From: an uncultured Anaerolineae bacterium
GTDB lineage: Bacteria; Chloroflexota; Anaerolineae; Aggregatilineales; Phototrophicaceae
Length of the DNA stretch: 48,877 nucleotides
Assembly (NCBI GenBank): GCA_937944445.1
Contig: CALDYP010000006.1
Coordinates: forward strand, 1 to 48,877
Direction of reading: 5' to 3'
Shown: one piece after another, positions 34,392 to 42,547 of the stretch
How the letters are laid out: every line of letters begins with the position of its first letter
Position numbering within the stretch: position 1 is the stretch's first letter
Translations under genes and position numbers: made by a program
The notes under the pieces: generated by a model
Databases searched by the model: none
What the model was told of the DNA's origin: nothing
Seen by the model: the letters and a program-made list of their open reading frames with translations, nothing else

Positions 34392-34957
34392 GCGCCCTCC
34401 TCAGCCAGCACGCGCTCAATTGCCTCCGCTACCATCGGGAAGGTCACTGGCCCCAACCACGCCATCACCACGCGGCCATCGCGCCCGATGAGAAAGTTCT
34501 CCGGCGCGCCTTGAATGCGATAGGCGCGGGCGATGCGCTCTTGAACGTCCTTGCCGTTCGGGAAGGTCAAGCCGTGGCGCGCGATGAACGCGCTCGCCCC
34601 GCTGGGCGTGTCCAACCAGTTCACGCCGATCACGGTGAAGCCCACATCGGCGTACTGCTCATACAGGTCTTGCAGGTGTGGGGCCTCGTTATCGCACGGC
34701 GGACACCAGCTCCCCCAGAAGTTGACCATCACCAACTGGCCACGCAGCCCAGACAGGGTGATCGTCTCCCCGTCGAAGGTCTCAAGGGTGAAATCAGGGG
34801 CGATTTGGCCGGGGCGGGGCTGAACCTCGTTACGGCGCGCCAGTTGCAGCGCCAGCACCAGCGTGATCGCCACCATGCCGCAGATCAGGACAATCGTCCC
34901 CCACGACCAGCCCACGCGCTTGGGGCGCGGCTCCTGTAAGAACTCCAGATCGTTCAC
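34388..34957 (-). CDS. CcmG/TlpA-like membrane-anchored thioredoxin
   Basis: A 189-residue protein anchored by one N-terminal segment (about 18-40, IVLICGMVAITLVLALQLA) with an extracytoplasmic thioredoxin fold. The redox motif is CPPC in WGSWCPPCDNE, the family signature of ResA, TlpA and CcmG/DsbE. The cis-Pro region is GAPENFLIG. It likely reduces the disulfide of apocytochrome CxxCH sites or of CcmH. The gene begins at the base next to the ccmH stop. Confidence 0.88.
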   Translation of the reverse strand: MNDLEFLQEPRPKRVGWSWGTIVLICGMVAITLVLALQLARRNEVQPRPGQIAPDFTLETFDGETITLSGLRGQLVMVNFWGSWCPPCDNEAPHLQDLYEQYADVGFTVIGVNWLDTPSGASAFIARHGLTFPNGKDVQERIARAYRIQGAPENFLIGRDGRVVMAWLGPVTFPMVAEAIERVLAEEGA

Positions 34958-35404
34958 TCACACATCTCGTTCAAACTGCTGACGGTAGTCATCGTGCGCT
35001 GCGCTGGGCTGCGGGGCGGCCTGCGGGGTCTGCTTGCGCTTCTCCCAATTGGTGAAGGTCAGCGCGGCAGCAATCGACGCGAGCAGCAGCCCGATCAGCG
35101 GCATGATGAAGGCCAGCATGCGCAGCGTGTCGTCCAGCGGCACGCCCGCCACCTTTTCGCCGTAACGCGCGACAAAGTTGGCGATGATCTGCTCGTCGCT
35201 CATGCCCGCCACGAGCATCTCGGCAATCTCCTGCTTCCAGACGATGCAGGCCGCCGTGCCGCAGTCGTCCAGCGGGATGTTCTCGCACACCGGGCAGTAG
35301 AGCCGCTCCGCGACGCGCGTCACGTCGTCCTCGGTGATGAGCCGCTGCGCGAACGTCGGCACGGCCAGCAGCAGCACCGCCAGCGCCACCCACACGCGCC
35401 TCAT
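34958..35404 (-). CDS. ccmH: CcmH/CycL-like apocytochrome thioreductase
   Basis: A 148-residue protein with a signal peptide (MRRVWVALAVLLLAVPTFAQ), the redox motif LYCPVC (family LRCPxC) at about residues 36-41, and a following helix bundle. A C-terminal membrane segment (about 102-122, MLAFIMPLIGLLLASIAAAL) is present. An unusual extra Cys pair (DDCGTAAC) follows the redox motif. CcmH holds apocytochrome for heme ligation. The start at 35404 overlaps ccmF by 4 bp; longer forms run out of frame into ccmF. Confidence 0.9.
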   Translation of the reverse strand: MRRVWVALAVLLLAVPTFAQRLITEDDVTRVAERLYCPVCENIPLDDCGTAACIVWKQEIAEMLVAGMSDEQIIANFVARYGEKVAGVPLDDTLRMLAFIMPLIGLLLASIAAALTFTNWEKRKQTPQAAPQPSAAHDDYRQQFERDV

Positions 35405-37482
35405 GCCATCTCCCCCGCGAGGCTGTTCACTTTGCGGGTGCGCCGCACCGTCTCTGGCACGATCTCTTTCGGCCACGCCGCCAGCACTGTGCCGAGGATG
35501 AGCACCAGCCCCCCCCACCACACGAGGTTCACCAGCGGGTTGATGTAGACCTTGAACGAGGCGATGCCGCGCTCGGTGTCGTAGCCCGTCAGCAGGACGT
35601 AGAAATCTTTTTCGAGGGTGCTGTGCGCGCCGGCGATCGTCATCGGCATGTTGGGGAAGTTGTCGATGCGCGGCTGGATGCGCGCCACCTCCCGCCCATC
35701 GCGGAAGACCGTCATCGCCGCCACGATGAGCTCGCGGTTGTCGGCGCTGATGCCCTGCTGGAGGCCGTCCAGCCGCAGCTCGTATTGGCGGTCGATGCGC
35801 TGCGTCTCGTTGATCTGGAGCGTGCGGCGCGTCTCGAGCTGGAAGATCGTGCTGCCGATCACGCCGATGCCGATCACGACGATGCCCAGATGGACGATGT
35901 AGCCGCCATAGCGCCGCTGATTGCGCCCGTACAAGCGTCGCAGCGCCAGCCAGACGCTCTCACGGTGGGCGCGCCGCCGCACCCACACCCCGCGCGCCGT
36001 CTCGTAGAGCGCTACGTAGCCCGCCATGAACACCAGCCCATACGCCAAGACCGAAACCGGCGTGTTCAGCTCGCTGGTGAGGACGATCACGAACAGCGTC
36101 GCCGCCGTAAGCAGCAGCGGCCACATGAGCGACGCGCCCATCCGCCGCAGCGACATAGCGCTCCACGCTGAGAGCGGGGCCACGCCCATCAAGAGGTACA
36201 TCAGGGCGAACAGCGGCGGCGTCACCAGCATGAAGTACTCCACGCCCAGCGTGATCTCTTGGTTGAAGAAGAGGGACGCCGTGATCGGCGCGCCGAAGCT
36301 GCCCCAGAAGATCGCCACTGTGAGCGCCATGAAGATCACATTGTTCATCACGAACAGCGACTCGCGGCTGAGGAGGCCCACGAAAGGATGTTCATCGCGC
36401 AGCTCGCCGCGCTGCCAGCGCCACACCAGCAGCGCCCCTGCAACCAGCGTCATCCCCGCCCAGAAGAGCAGCATCGGCCAGCCGATTTCGCTGCGAGCGA
36501 AGCTGTGGACGCTCTGAATGACGCCGCTGCGCGTGGCGAACGTGCCGAACATGACCGCCGAGAAGGTCATGATCACCAGCGCCATGTTCCACACCTTGAG
36601 CATGCCGCGCTTCTCTTGGATCATCACGCTGTGCAGGAAGGCCGTCCCCACCAACCACGGCAGGAAAGCCGCGTTCTCGACTGGGTCCCAGCCCCAGTAG
36701 CCGCCCCAGCCCAGCACATCGTAGGCCCAGCGCCCGCCCAAGATTAGCCCCAAGCTCAAGAAGAGCCACGCGACCAGCGTCCAGCGGCGCGTCGCTTTGA
36801 TCCAGTTGGTCGTCAGGTCGCCGCTGGCCAGCGCCGCCACCGCAAACGCGAACGGCACAACGAACCCCACGAAGCCCAAGTAGAGCATCGGCGGGTGGAT
36901 GATCATCCCAAAGTGGCGCAGCAGCGGGTTCAAGCCCTGCGCGGTGGCGGCCAGCGCCGCTTGATCGGGCGCGACCACCCCCGGTGGAATCAACAGCGTG
37001 TCCACCTCGCGCATGGTTGACGGATCCAACCACCAGCGCGTGAACGGGTTCTCCATGAAGAAGGTGATCCCGACGAAGAAGGCCAGCACGGCCATCATCG
37101 CCGCGATGGCGATAGGCATCAGGCGGCGGTCGCTCTTCCAGTTCAGCACGATCGCCCCGAAGGCGAACAGCGCCATCAACACACACCAGAAGAGCAGCGA
37201 ACCACGCTGGCTGCCCCACAGCGCCGTGATGCGGTAAAAGAGCGGCGTCGTCGGGTCGCTCACCGACCAGACGTAGGAAATTTGATACTGCTCGGTGACG
37301 AGCGCCACGAGCAGCGCGCCGGTCGAAATGGCCAGCAGCGGCAAGGTCAGCAGGGCGGCGTTGCGCCCGCTCAGCACCCACGCCGTGCGATGCCGCACTT
37401 CACCCATGACGCTGGCTAAAATGGCATAAAGGCTGACGACAAACGCCAGCCCCAACGTGACTGCTCCAATTTCAGCAAGCAT
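35401..37482 (-). CDS. ccmF: Cytochrome c heme lyase CcmF
   Basis: A 693-residue polytopic protein of the heme-handling family, which ligates heme to apocytochrome. The WWD motif is GGYWGWDPVENAAFLPWL (about residues 245-262). About 13 hydrophobic segments are visible, and a soluble C-terminal part (TLEKDFYVLLTGYDTERG) precedes the last one. It is the main ligase of System I and takes heme from CcmE. It starts 18 bp after ccmE and overlaps ccmH. Length is normal for the family. Confidence 0.94.
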   Translation of the reverse strand: MLAEIGAVTLGLAFVVSLYAILASVMGEVRHRTAWVLSGRNAALLTLPLLAISTGALLVALVTEQYQISYVWSVSDPTTPLFYRITALWGSQRGSLLFWCVLMALFAFGAIVLNWKSDRRLMPIAIAAMMAVLAFFVGITFFMENPFTRWWLDPSTMREVDTLLIPPGVVAPDQAALAATAQGLNPLLRHFGMIIHPPMLYLGFVGFVVPFAFAVAALASGDLTTNWIKATRRWTLVAWLFLSLGLILGGRWAYDVLGWGGYWGWDPVENAAFLPWLVGTAFLHSVMIQEKRGMLKVWNMALVIMTFSAVMFGTFATRSGVIQSVHSFARSEIGWPMLLFWAGMTLVAGALLVWRWQRGELRDEHPFVGLLSRESLFVMNNVIFMALTVAIFWGSFGAPITASLFFNQEITLGVEYFMLVTPPLFALMYLLMGVAPLSAWSAMSLRRMGASLMWPLLLTAATLFVIVLTSELNTPVSVLAYGLVFMAGYVALYETARGVWVRRRAHRESVWLALRRLYGRNQRRYGGYIVHLGIVVIGIGVIGSTIFQLETRRTLQINETQRIDRQYELRLDGLQQGISADNRELIVAAMTVFRDGREVARIQPRIDNFPNMPMTIAGAHSTLEKDFYVLLTGYDTERGIASFKVYINPLVNLVWWGGLVLILGTVLAAWPKEIVPETVRRTRKVNSLAGEMA

Positions 37483-37500
37483 GCGTTCCTCCGTGGGGCT

Positions 37501-38034
37501 TTAGTCGTTTGTCGTGCGGATCATGTTGCCCGGAGTGTTCTCTTGGAAGCGGCTAGGGCACTTCAGCAGGACGTAATTCGCGTGGAAGTTGCCGTCCTCA
37601 CGCAGTTGGCCGGTCAAAATTGCCTGCGCCTCGTGCACGAGCAGGTCGGGCTTGGTCTGGTTCGTCATGACGATGTGCAGCCGCGTCGACACCGGGTTGT
37701 TGGCCACGCGGTGCAGCTCCGTGGCAAGGTCAGTCGGTTCACTGTCGATGTGCGCAATCGTGAACTCGAGGTCGCCGGTCACGGGGTCATATTGAATGGT
37801 GGAGCCGATCACCGCGCCAGTGATGCGCACCGTCTGACCGAGGTAAGCAGGGTTGTGGACAACTTCATCGACGGTGATAAAAAAACGCGCTCCGACCATC
37901 GTCCCTGAAACCACTAAGTACACAACAGCGGCCAGCATCAACGCGCCGCCCAGCGCAAACTTCCAACTGCCAGACCGCGGCTTGCCCTTCGGCTTGTCCA
38001 GCGCGGCGGGCTTCTCCCAAGCGATGTTCGTCAT
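37501..38034 (-). CDS. ccmE: Heme chaperone CcmE, CxxxF variant
   Basis: A 177-residue protein with an N-terminal membrane anchor (about 26-46, FALGGALMLAAVVYLVVSG) and an OB-fold domain. In canonical CcmE the heme is bound by His in a HxxxY motif. Here the aligned position is Cys159 in KCPSRF, giving CxxxF, with Phe163 in place of Tyr. Cys-type CcmE is known in Desulfovibrio and some archaea. The flanking GNFHANYVLLKC aligns well with the E. coli GxFxAxxVLAKH context. It lies 18 bp upstream of ccmF and begins the maturation genes. Confidence 0.9.
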   Translation of the reverse strand: MTNIAWEKPAALDKPKGKPRSGSWKFALGGALMLAAVVYLVVSGTMVGARFFITVDEVVHNPAYLGQTVRITGAVIGSTIQYDPVTGDLEFTIAHIDSEPTDLATELHRVANNPVSTRLHIVMTNQTKPDLLVHEAQAILTGQLREDGNFHANYVLLKCPSRFQENTPGNMIRTTND

Positions 38035-38129
38035 TGATGACTATCCTACGACTAACAGCACATACATTATACAAAACTTGTGACATTCATCACAATTAGA
38101 AATTTCTTACGAGGCCTGTATCCCAACTG

Positions 38130-38153
38130 GACAGGGCAGGCCCTGTCCCTACA
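38130..38153. repeat. Dispersed palindromic repeat, AGGGC-arm type
   Basis: Perfect 9-bp inverted arms (GGACAGGGC and GCCCTGTCC) around AG, followed by border CCTAC. It lies in the 191-bp gap between ccmE and the small membrane protein gene. Confidence 0.85.
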
Positions 38154-38206
38154 TCCTCGCATCGCTTTGTGAGGCGCGACGTACCTCGACCTCGTCCCTC
38201 TGCCGC

Positions 38207-38229
38207 GGACAGGCAGGCCCTGTCCCTAC
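38207..38229. repeat. Dispersed palindromic repeat at a gene end
   Basis: GGACAGGCAGGCCCTGTCC plus border CTAC, one base shorter in the left arm than its neighbours. Read on the minus strand, the border GTAGGG supplies the TAG stop of the small membrane protein gene at 38226. Confidence 0.8.
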
Positions 38230-38420
38230 GAGTTGGTGGTGTCGTTCTCGGACGACTGCTCACGGGCGAACATGACGAACCCGATCACGGTGATCGCGCC
38301 CAGCCCCAGCAGCAAAAACAGCCATCCCAGCCCGGCGGGGGCTGCGCCCTCTTCTGCGGCGGCCACTGGCAGCGCCGCCAGCATCAACATCGCCAGCACC
38401 ATCAGATTTCTCGTCTGCAT
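38226..38420 (-). CDS. Small membrane protein in the bc-complex cluster
   Basis: A 64-residue protein with a signal-like N-terminus (MQTRNLMVLAMLMLAALPVAAA) and a second hydrophobic segment (LGWLFLLLGLGAITVIGFVMFA), then a short polar tail. The ATG at 38420 has GGAGGGG close upstream; longer forms to 38468 are unlikely. No family recognised. It sits 44 bp after the monoheme cytochrome c gene, so a small subunit of the respiratory complex is plausible. The stop codon lies in a palindromic repeat, suggesting the original C-terminus may have been cut or replaced. Confidence 0.6.
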   Translation of the reverse strand: MQTRNLMVLAMLMLAALPVAAAEEGAAPAGLGWLFLLLGLGAITVIGFVMFAREQSSENDTTNS

Positions 38421-38464
38421 TGTCCCCTCCTTCATCAACCTTGAACATGCGCATTTTAGCCTAC

Positions 38465-39118
38465 TCAAGGCGCAGATTCATCGATCAGTTGGTCTTGGCT
38501 CGTCAAATACGCCACCAGATCAGCCAAGCGCTGCGCGTCAAGGCGGGCGTGATAGTTGGTCGGCATCAGGTTGGGCATGTAGCCCGGCGCGATGTAAGCC
38601 TCCGGGTGCAGGATGCTTTCGACGAGGTAGCGTTCCACCGTGTAGCCGGCCAGCGCGGGGTCATTCAGGCGCACCTCGTCAACGCGCGTCCATGTGCCCT
38701 CCACGCTTGGCGCGGTCTGCCCGTTGTGGCAACCGAGGCAGCCCAGCGGAATGCCGTCCAGCCCATTGGCCAGCCCGTTGAAGAGCAGCTCGCCAGTGAA
38801 CGGATCGCCGCCGCGCGCTAACACCTCTGCCAGCGCTAGCTCCGTGTCTGCGCCGACGCTGGTCGCCGCGATGATCTGGGGCAGCTCTGCCACGCGCAGC
38901 ACGAGGTCAATCGCCTGTTCGACGACGTCCGGCGCTGGCTCATAGCCGGCGTCCAACGCAGCAGCTTGCAAGTAAAGCGCGCATTGATAGGCCGCGGCAG
39001 GATCCGCCGCCGCGTTGAGGAACAGCTCCGACGTGCAGGGGGTGGCCTGCTCATCAGCTTGGTAGATGGCTGCCAGCGTCAGCAGCAGCGCGACAAACAT
39101 CAACCCAGATCGCAGCAT
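38465..39118 (-). CDS. Monoheme cytochrome c, secreted
   Basis: A 217-residue protein with a signal peptide or anchor (MLRSGLMFVALLLTLAAIYQA) and one CLGCH heme site (Cys127, Cys130, His131). A Met ligand probably lies in GYMPNLMPTNYHARL. About 100 residues before the heme motif contain an extra Cys pair (Cys28, Cys46), which may form a disulfide. The C-terminal helix (AQRLADLVAYLTSQ) is typical of class I cytochromes. ATG at 39118 follows AAGGAG by about 11 bp. It is separated from the diheme cytochrome gene by a terminator. Confidence 0.8.
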   Translation of the reverse strand: MLRSGLMFVALLLTLAAIYQADEQATPCTSELFLNAAADPAAAYQCALYLQAAALDAGYEPAPDVVEQAIDLVLRVAELPQIIAATSVGADTELALAEVLARGGDPFTGELLFNGLANGLDGIPLGCLGCHNGQTAPSVEGTWTRVDEVRLNDPALAGYTVERYLVESILHPEAYIAPGYMPNLMPTNYHARLDAQRLADLVAYLTSQDQLIDESAP

Positions 39119-39173
39119 ACAGACATCACTCCTTACAATGCGCCTCATCACTTTACTGCGGCGCGCGCTCAAC

Positions 39174-39199
39174 AAAAAGGGCGCACGTCGCGTGCGCCC
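39174..39199 (-). terminator. Intrinsic terminator after the diheme cytochrome c gene
   Basis: On the minus strand GGGCGCACG and CGTGCGCCC form a perfect 9-bp stem with a 3-base loop, followed by TTTTT. It lies 27 bp after the stop at 39226. It should at least partly separate the bc-complex genes from the downstream monoheme cytochrome and ccm genes. Confidence 0.75.
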
Positions 39200-39225
39200 C
39201 CTTGTCGTCGATCTGTACTGTGAGA

Positions 39226-40536
39226 TTACTCAGCGTAGGAACGCACGTAGGCGAGCATATCAGCCAAGTCCTGTGCGCTCAACTGTGTGATGTAGTTGCC
39301 GGGCATGACCCCCGAGGCGTAACCGGGCACAACATACTCGTTGGGGTAGATCACGCCGTGGATGAAGTACTTCTCAGGCGACCAGCCAGCGAATTCTGGC
39401 AGCTGCAAGCGCACGTTGAGGAAGGTGTTCCACTTCTCGTTGGTGGCCGGGGCCTGCGCGCCGCCCATGTGGCAGCTGGAGCACGCGAGGCGGTTATTTG
39501 ACGCGCTGCGCACCGTGCCCTCGTAGAGCGCTTGGCCGCGCGCCGGATCGCCCGTCAGCGCCATGACTAGCTCCGTGGCCACGTCGAGGTTGTTGCCGGA
39601 CTCCGCGCCAATGGTCTGAACAGCCGGGCCTGCTACAACCATCGCGGCATCCGCCTTCAGCTTAGTGAACTGCTGCACTGCATACAAGTCTTCTAGCGTC
39701 CATTGATTGCCGCGATCCCAGTTGACGATGAAGTTCACGAGATCATCGATCTGGTCACCGCGCAGCGGGCCGCCCGCGATCTGCGCCCACGCCACCATCA
39801 GCGAGCCGTTCCACGCATCCCCCGTGCCCGGGCGGCCGTGGTAAAGCGTCGTGCGGATGAACGAGCTGACATCGCTGCCCCACGGGGCTTGCAGCAGACG
39901 GTTGGCCGAGCGGTCGATGAAGTCGGTCAGGTGCAGCGGGTTGTTCTCCGCCTCTGCTGTGGCGATAGCCTGCTCGAGGCCTGCCAGATAGCCGCGGTCG
40001 ATGGCGGGTTCCATCGCGTCGAGGATGCGCTGGCGCTCCTCGAGCAGCGGGGCAAGACGCTCGTCAATCTCCGCGATCTGGTCACTCAGCGCGGTGATGT
40101 CAGCGTCGATGGTGTTCACTTCTTCGATGATGGCCGTACGGCGTTCATCCGTCGCGCCCACCACTTCCGCGAGCAGCGTGTCACGCTGGTTGTTCAACGT
40201 GGTGATGCGCGCGTTCAGTTCAACCTGCTGGCGCTGCAAGCGACCGATCTGGCCATTCACCCCGTTGAAGAAATCAAAACCGAAGAGCTGTGGATTGTTG
40301 AGGGCCGGGGCGCGCTCTGCAATGCCGAGGCCCGTCGCGCCGTGGCACGTCGCGCAGTTGGCCGCGAAGAGTTCGCCGCCGCGCTCAATCGACCGACCGA
40401 GGTGCTGCCGTTCGAAGGCGGCCATGCGCGCTGGCTCGTTGATGACCACCCATCCGATCAGCACCATGATCGCCACGAACATAGTGATGCCCGCGATGAT
40501 GCGACCCTCAATACTTTCGATTACCAAACGGTTCAT
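39226..40536 (-). CDS. Membrane-anchored diheme cytochrome c with coiled-coil insertion
   Basis: A 436-residue protein with one N-terminal membrane anchor (about 11-32) and two CxxCH sites: CATCH (61-65) and CSSCH (352-356). Between the first heme motif and the rest of that domain lies a charged heptad-rich stretch (about residues 95-195, LQRQQVELNARITTLNNQ...EIDERLAPLLEERQ) likely to be an antiparallel coiled coil. The second half of the first domain resumes at LYHGRPGTGDAWNGSLMVAW, where Met247 may be the axial ligand. The second domain ends VPGYASGVMPGNYITQL. It is probably the cytochrome c subunit of the complex, in place of cytochrome c1 or f. Confidence 0.85.
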   Translation of the reverse strand: MNRLVIESIEGRIIAGITMFVAIMVLIGWVVINEPARMAAFERQHLGRSIERGGELFAANCATCHGATGLGIAERAPALNNPQLFGFDFFNGVNGQIGRLQRQQVELNARITTLNNQRDTLLAEVVGATDERRTAIIEEVNTIDADITALSDQIAEIDERLAPLLEERQRILDAMEPAIDRGYLAGLEQAIATAEAENNPLHLTDFIDRSANRLLQAPWGSDVSSFIRTTLYHGRPGTGDAWNGSLMVAWAQIAGGPLRGDQIDDLVNFIVNWDRGNQWTLEDLYAVQQFTKLKADAAMVVAGPAVQTIGAESGNNLDVATELVMALTGDPARGQALYEGTVRSASNNRLACSSCHMGGAQAPATNEKWNTFLNVRLQLPEFAGWSPEKYFIHGVIYPNEYVVPGYASGVMPGNYITQLSAQDLADMLAYVRSYAE

Positions 40537-40572
40537 ACTGACACAAATCCTATCGCTTTCAAGCCATCAAGC

Positions 40573-40643
40573 TGCCCCTCACCCTTTGCATGGTGGAGGG
40601 GCACAGTTCCAACACAACCGAACGGGGTGGTCACCCACCCCGT
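40573..40643. other. Two hairpins between cytochrome b and diheme cytochrome c genes
   Basis: One hairpin pairs TGCCCCTC-ACC with GGTGGAGGGGCA (one bulge) and the other pairs ACGGGGTGG (40622-40630) with CCACCCCGT (40635-40643). No U-tract follows on the minus strand. They could protect the cytochrome b message end or attenuate reading into the cytochrome c gene. Confidence 0.5.
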
Positions 40644-40652
40644 GGCTACCTA

Positions 40653-42509
40653 CTAGTGACGGAAGTAGGCCGAATCCGCATGCAGGTAGAAGTGGCGCGT
40701 GTAGAAGCGGCGCGCGATGACCGGGTTGCCGTTCTGGTCGAGGATGACCTCACCGCTGGCGTCCCGTGCGAACTCGAAGATCGGTTCACCCTGTGCGTCG
40801 CGCACGACTTGCCCCATCTCGATCTGGACGGAGTCCCACGAGATGACCATGTCAACGCGCTTCAGGTTGCCCTGAATGTCGTTGATGATGATCGCGCCCC
40901 ACGCATTCGGCAGTTCGTCCTGATTGGCCATGATCTTGGCGTTGAATTCGCGCAGGATCTTCAGCAGCTCCGGCGCGTCGTCTGGCACCGGGCGGAAGCT
41001 CGACGGCATGGCCGGGGCGTGGTCAACCGTCACGATGCGGTTGGTCAGCGCGTCGAACTCGGTGCGAGTGATGAGCACGCCATCCACCACTTCGAAGAAA
41101 GGCGCGGCGCGCAGCTGCGCCGTGAAGGACTCGACGGCTGCACGCGGATCGGGCGCGCCGAGCTGCGCCGTGGTATAAGCGCCGGCCACGGCTTGGTTAA
41201 ACGGCACGGTGCGCATCGGGCCGACGTGGTTGTGCGCCGGTTCCATCGTCATCTCGTGCAGGATTTCCGTCTCAGCCGAGGTGGCCACCGCGAACTCCGG
41301 CAGGCCCATGTAGCTCAGGATGGTCGTGAAGGACACCAGCGCCATCGCAATCGACAGGCTGACGCGGCGGTGCGCATAGCGGCGGCTCTTGGTCACGTCG
41401 AGGTACGGCATGACGGCCAGCACGCCGATCGCCAGCGTGGGGAAGAGGATGCCCCAGAAGAACTTGTCGCCGAGCTTGAGCGCGCCCTGAATCCAGAGGA
41501 AGTACCACGGGGCCGTTGTGCCGAGCGGCGTCACCAGCGGGTCAGCGTGGTTTTCCAGCGGCGCGTGATAGAACCACACGCACAGCACCACCATGATGAA
41601 GGTCGTCACCCCCACCCACATGATCTCGTTCGTCCAGATGTCGGGGATGAAGTAAACGCGCTTGTCCAGCGGCACGCGCTTGGCCGTGTCCTCGCCGATG
41701 TTCTCAAGGCGCGGCGGCAGGCTGTGGCCGTGAATGATGACTTTGTAGTAGTGCACACCAGTGAAGATGAAGAGGAAGATCGGCAGCAGCAGCACGTGCG
41801 CAAGGTAGAAGCGCAGCAGACCGTTCGCGCCCAGCTCTGGCGCGCCGCGCACGATCAGGTTCACCTGCTCGCCGATGACGGGCGTCGCTTCCGCCATGGA
41901 TGCGCCGATCGTCACCGCCCACAGCGCGAGCTGATCCCACGGCAGCAGGTAGCCCGTGAACGACAGCAGGCCCGTGATCACCAGCAGGATCACGCCCGTG
42001 AACCACGTGAACTGACGCGGTTTTTTGTAACTGCCCGTCACCCACGTTCGCATCATGTGCAAGGCGACGATGAGCACCATCGCTTCCGCGCCGAGGCGGT
42101 GCAGGTCACGCACGAATTGGCCAAGCGGGACGTTGCTGAGGATGTTGAGCATGTTGCCATAGGCGATGTCCGGGGACGGCGTGTACCAGAACATGAGCAG
42201 CACGCCGGTGATGGTCTCAAAGACCACGAAGTACGTGGAGAGCCAACCGAGGCGGAAGGTGGGGTAGACGCCCGTCATGTCCTTGTGGAAGTAGCCCGGG
42301 CGCATGTGCAGCCAGAAGCCGTCTGCGTGGGGGCGCAGGCGCGGGTCCGGTTTGCGCATCGGGTCACCCCGTAGGGCGCTGCGGATGTCGCCGACGTTCA
42401 TACCTGCCGTCAGGCGCTCAACGGTCTCGTCAATGCCTTCGAAGATGGCCTTTTTCAGGCCCTTATCTCGGACGTCGTCGAGAAAAGAAGGGAACGGGAG
42501 TAATGACAT
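40653..42509 (-). CDS. Cytochrome b (b6-type with fused subunit IV and C-terminal extension)
   Basis: A 618-residue quinol-oxidising subunit. Heme ligands His137/His151 (spacing 14) and His238/His253 (spacing 15) give the b6-type pattern rather than that of mitochondrial cytochrome b. Subunit IV-like segments follow (about 295-410). The Qo motif reads APWY (residues 333-336) where PEWY is usual. A further 200 residues after the last membrane segment (TSAETEILHE to the end) form a soluble extension with no recognised fold, ending in DQNGNPVIARRFYTRHFYLH. It follows the Rieske gene by 38 bp, as in bc-type operons. It oxidises quinol and passes electrons to the Rieske protein. Confidence 0.9.
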   Translation of the reverse strand: MSLLPFPSFLDDVRDKGLKKAIFEGIDETVERLTAGMNVGDIRSALRGDPMRKPDPRLRPHADGFWLHMRPGYFHKDMTGVYPTFRLGWLSTYFVVFETITGVLLMFWYTPSPDIAYGNMLNILSNVPLGQFVRDLHRLGAEAMVLIVALHMMRTWVTGSYKKPRQFTWFTGVILLVITGLLSFTGYLLPWDQLALWAVTIGASMAEATPVIGEQVNLIVRGAPELGANGLLRFYLAHVLLLPIFLFIFTGVHYYKVIIHGHSLPPRLENIGEDTAKRVPLDKRVYFIPDIWTNEIMWVGVTTFIMVVLCVWFYHAPLENHADPLVTPLGTTAPWYFLWIQGALKLGDKFFWGILFPTLAIGVLAVMPYLDVTKSRRYAHRRVSLSIAMALVSFTTILSYMGLPEFAVATSAETEILHEMTMEPAHNHVGPMRTVPFNQAVAGAYTTAQLGAPDPRAAVESFTAQLRAAPFFEVVDGVLITRTEFDALTNRIVTVDHAPAMPSSFRPVPDDAPELLKILREFNAKIMANQDELPNAWGAIIINDIQGNLKRVDMVISWDSVQIEMGQVVRDAQGEPIFEFARDASGEVILDQNGNPVIARRFYTRHFYLHADSAYFRH

Positions 42510-42547
42510 AATGCGCTTCTCCTACATGCTTACAGTACGACGCTTGA

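Noticed and set aside
34958..35521. Longer start for the CcmH gene
   Set aside because: The extension up to 35521 runs into ccmF in another frame. The ATG at 35404 gives an intact signal peptide and a normal 4-bp overlap.
40590..42374. Long plus-strand ORF (594 codons) opposite cytochrome b
   Set aside because: The cytochrome b on the other strand carries four heme histidines and matches the Rieske operon; this ORF has biased His/Arg composition typical of antisense.
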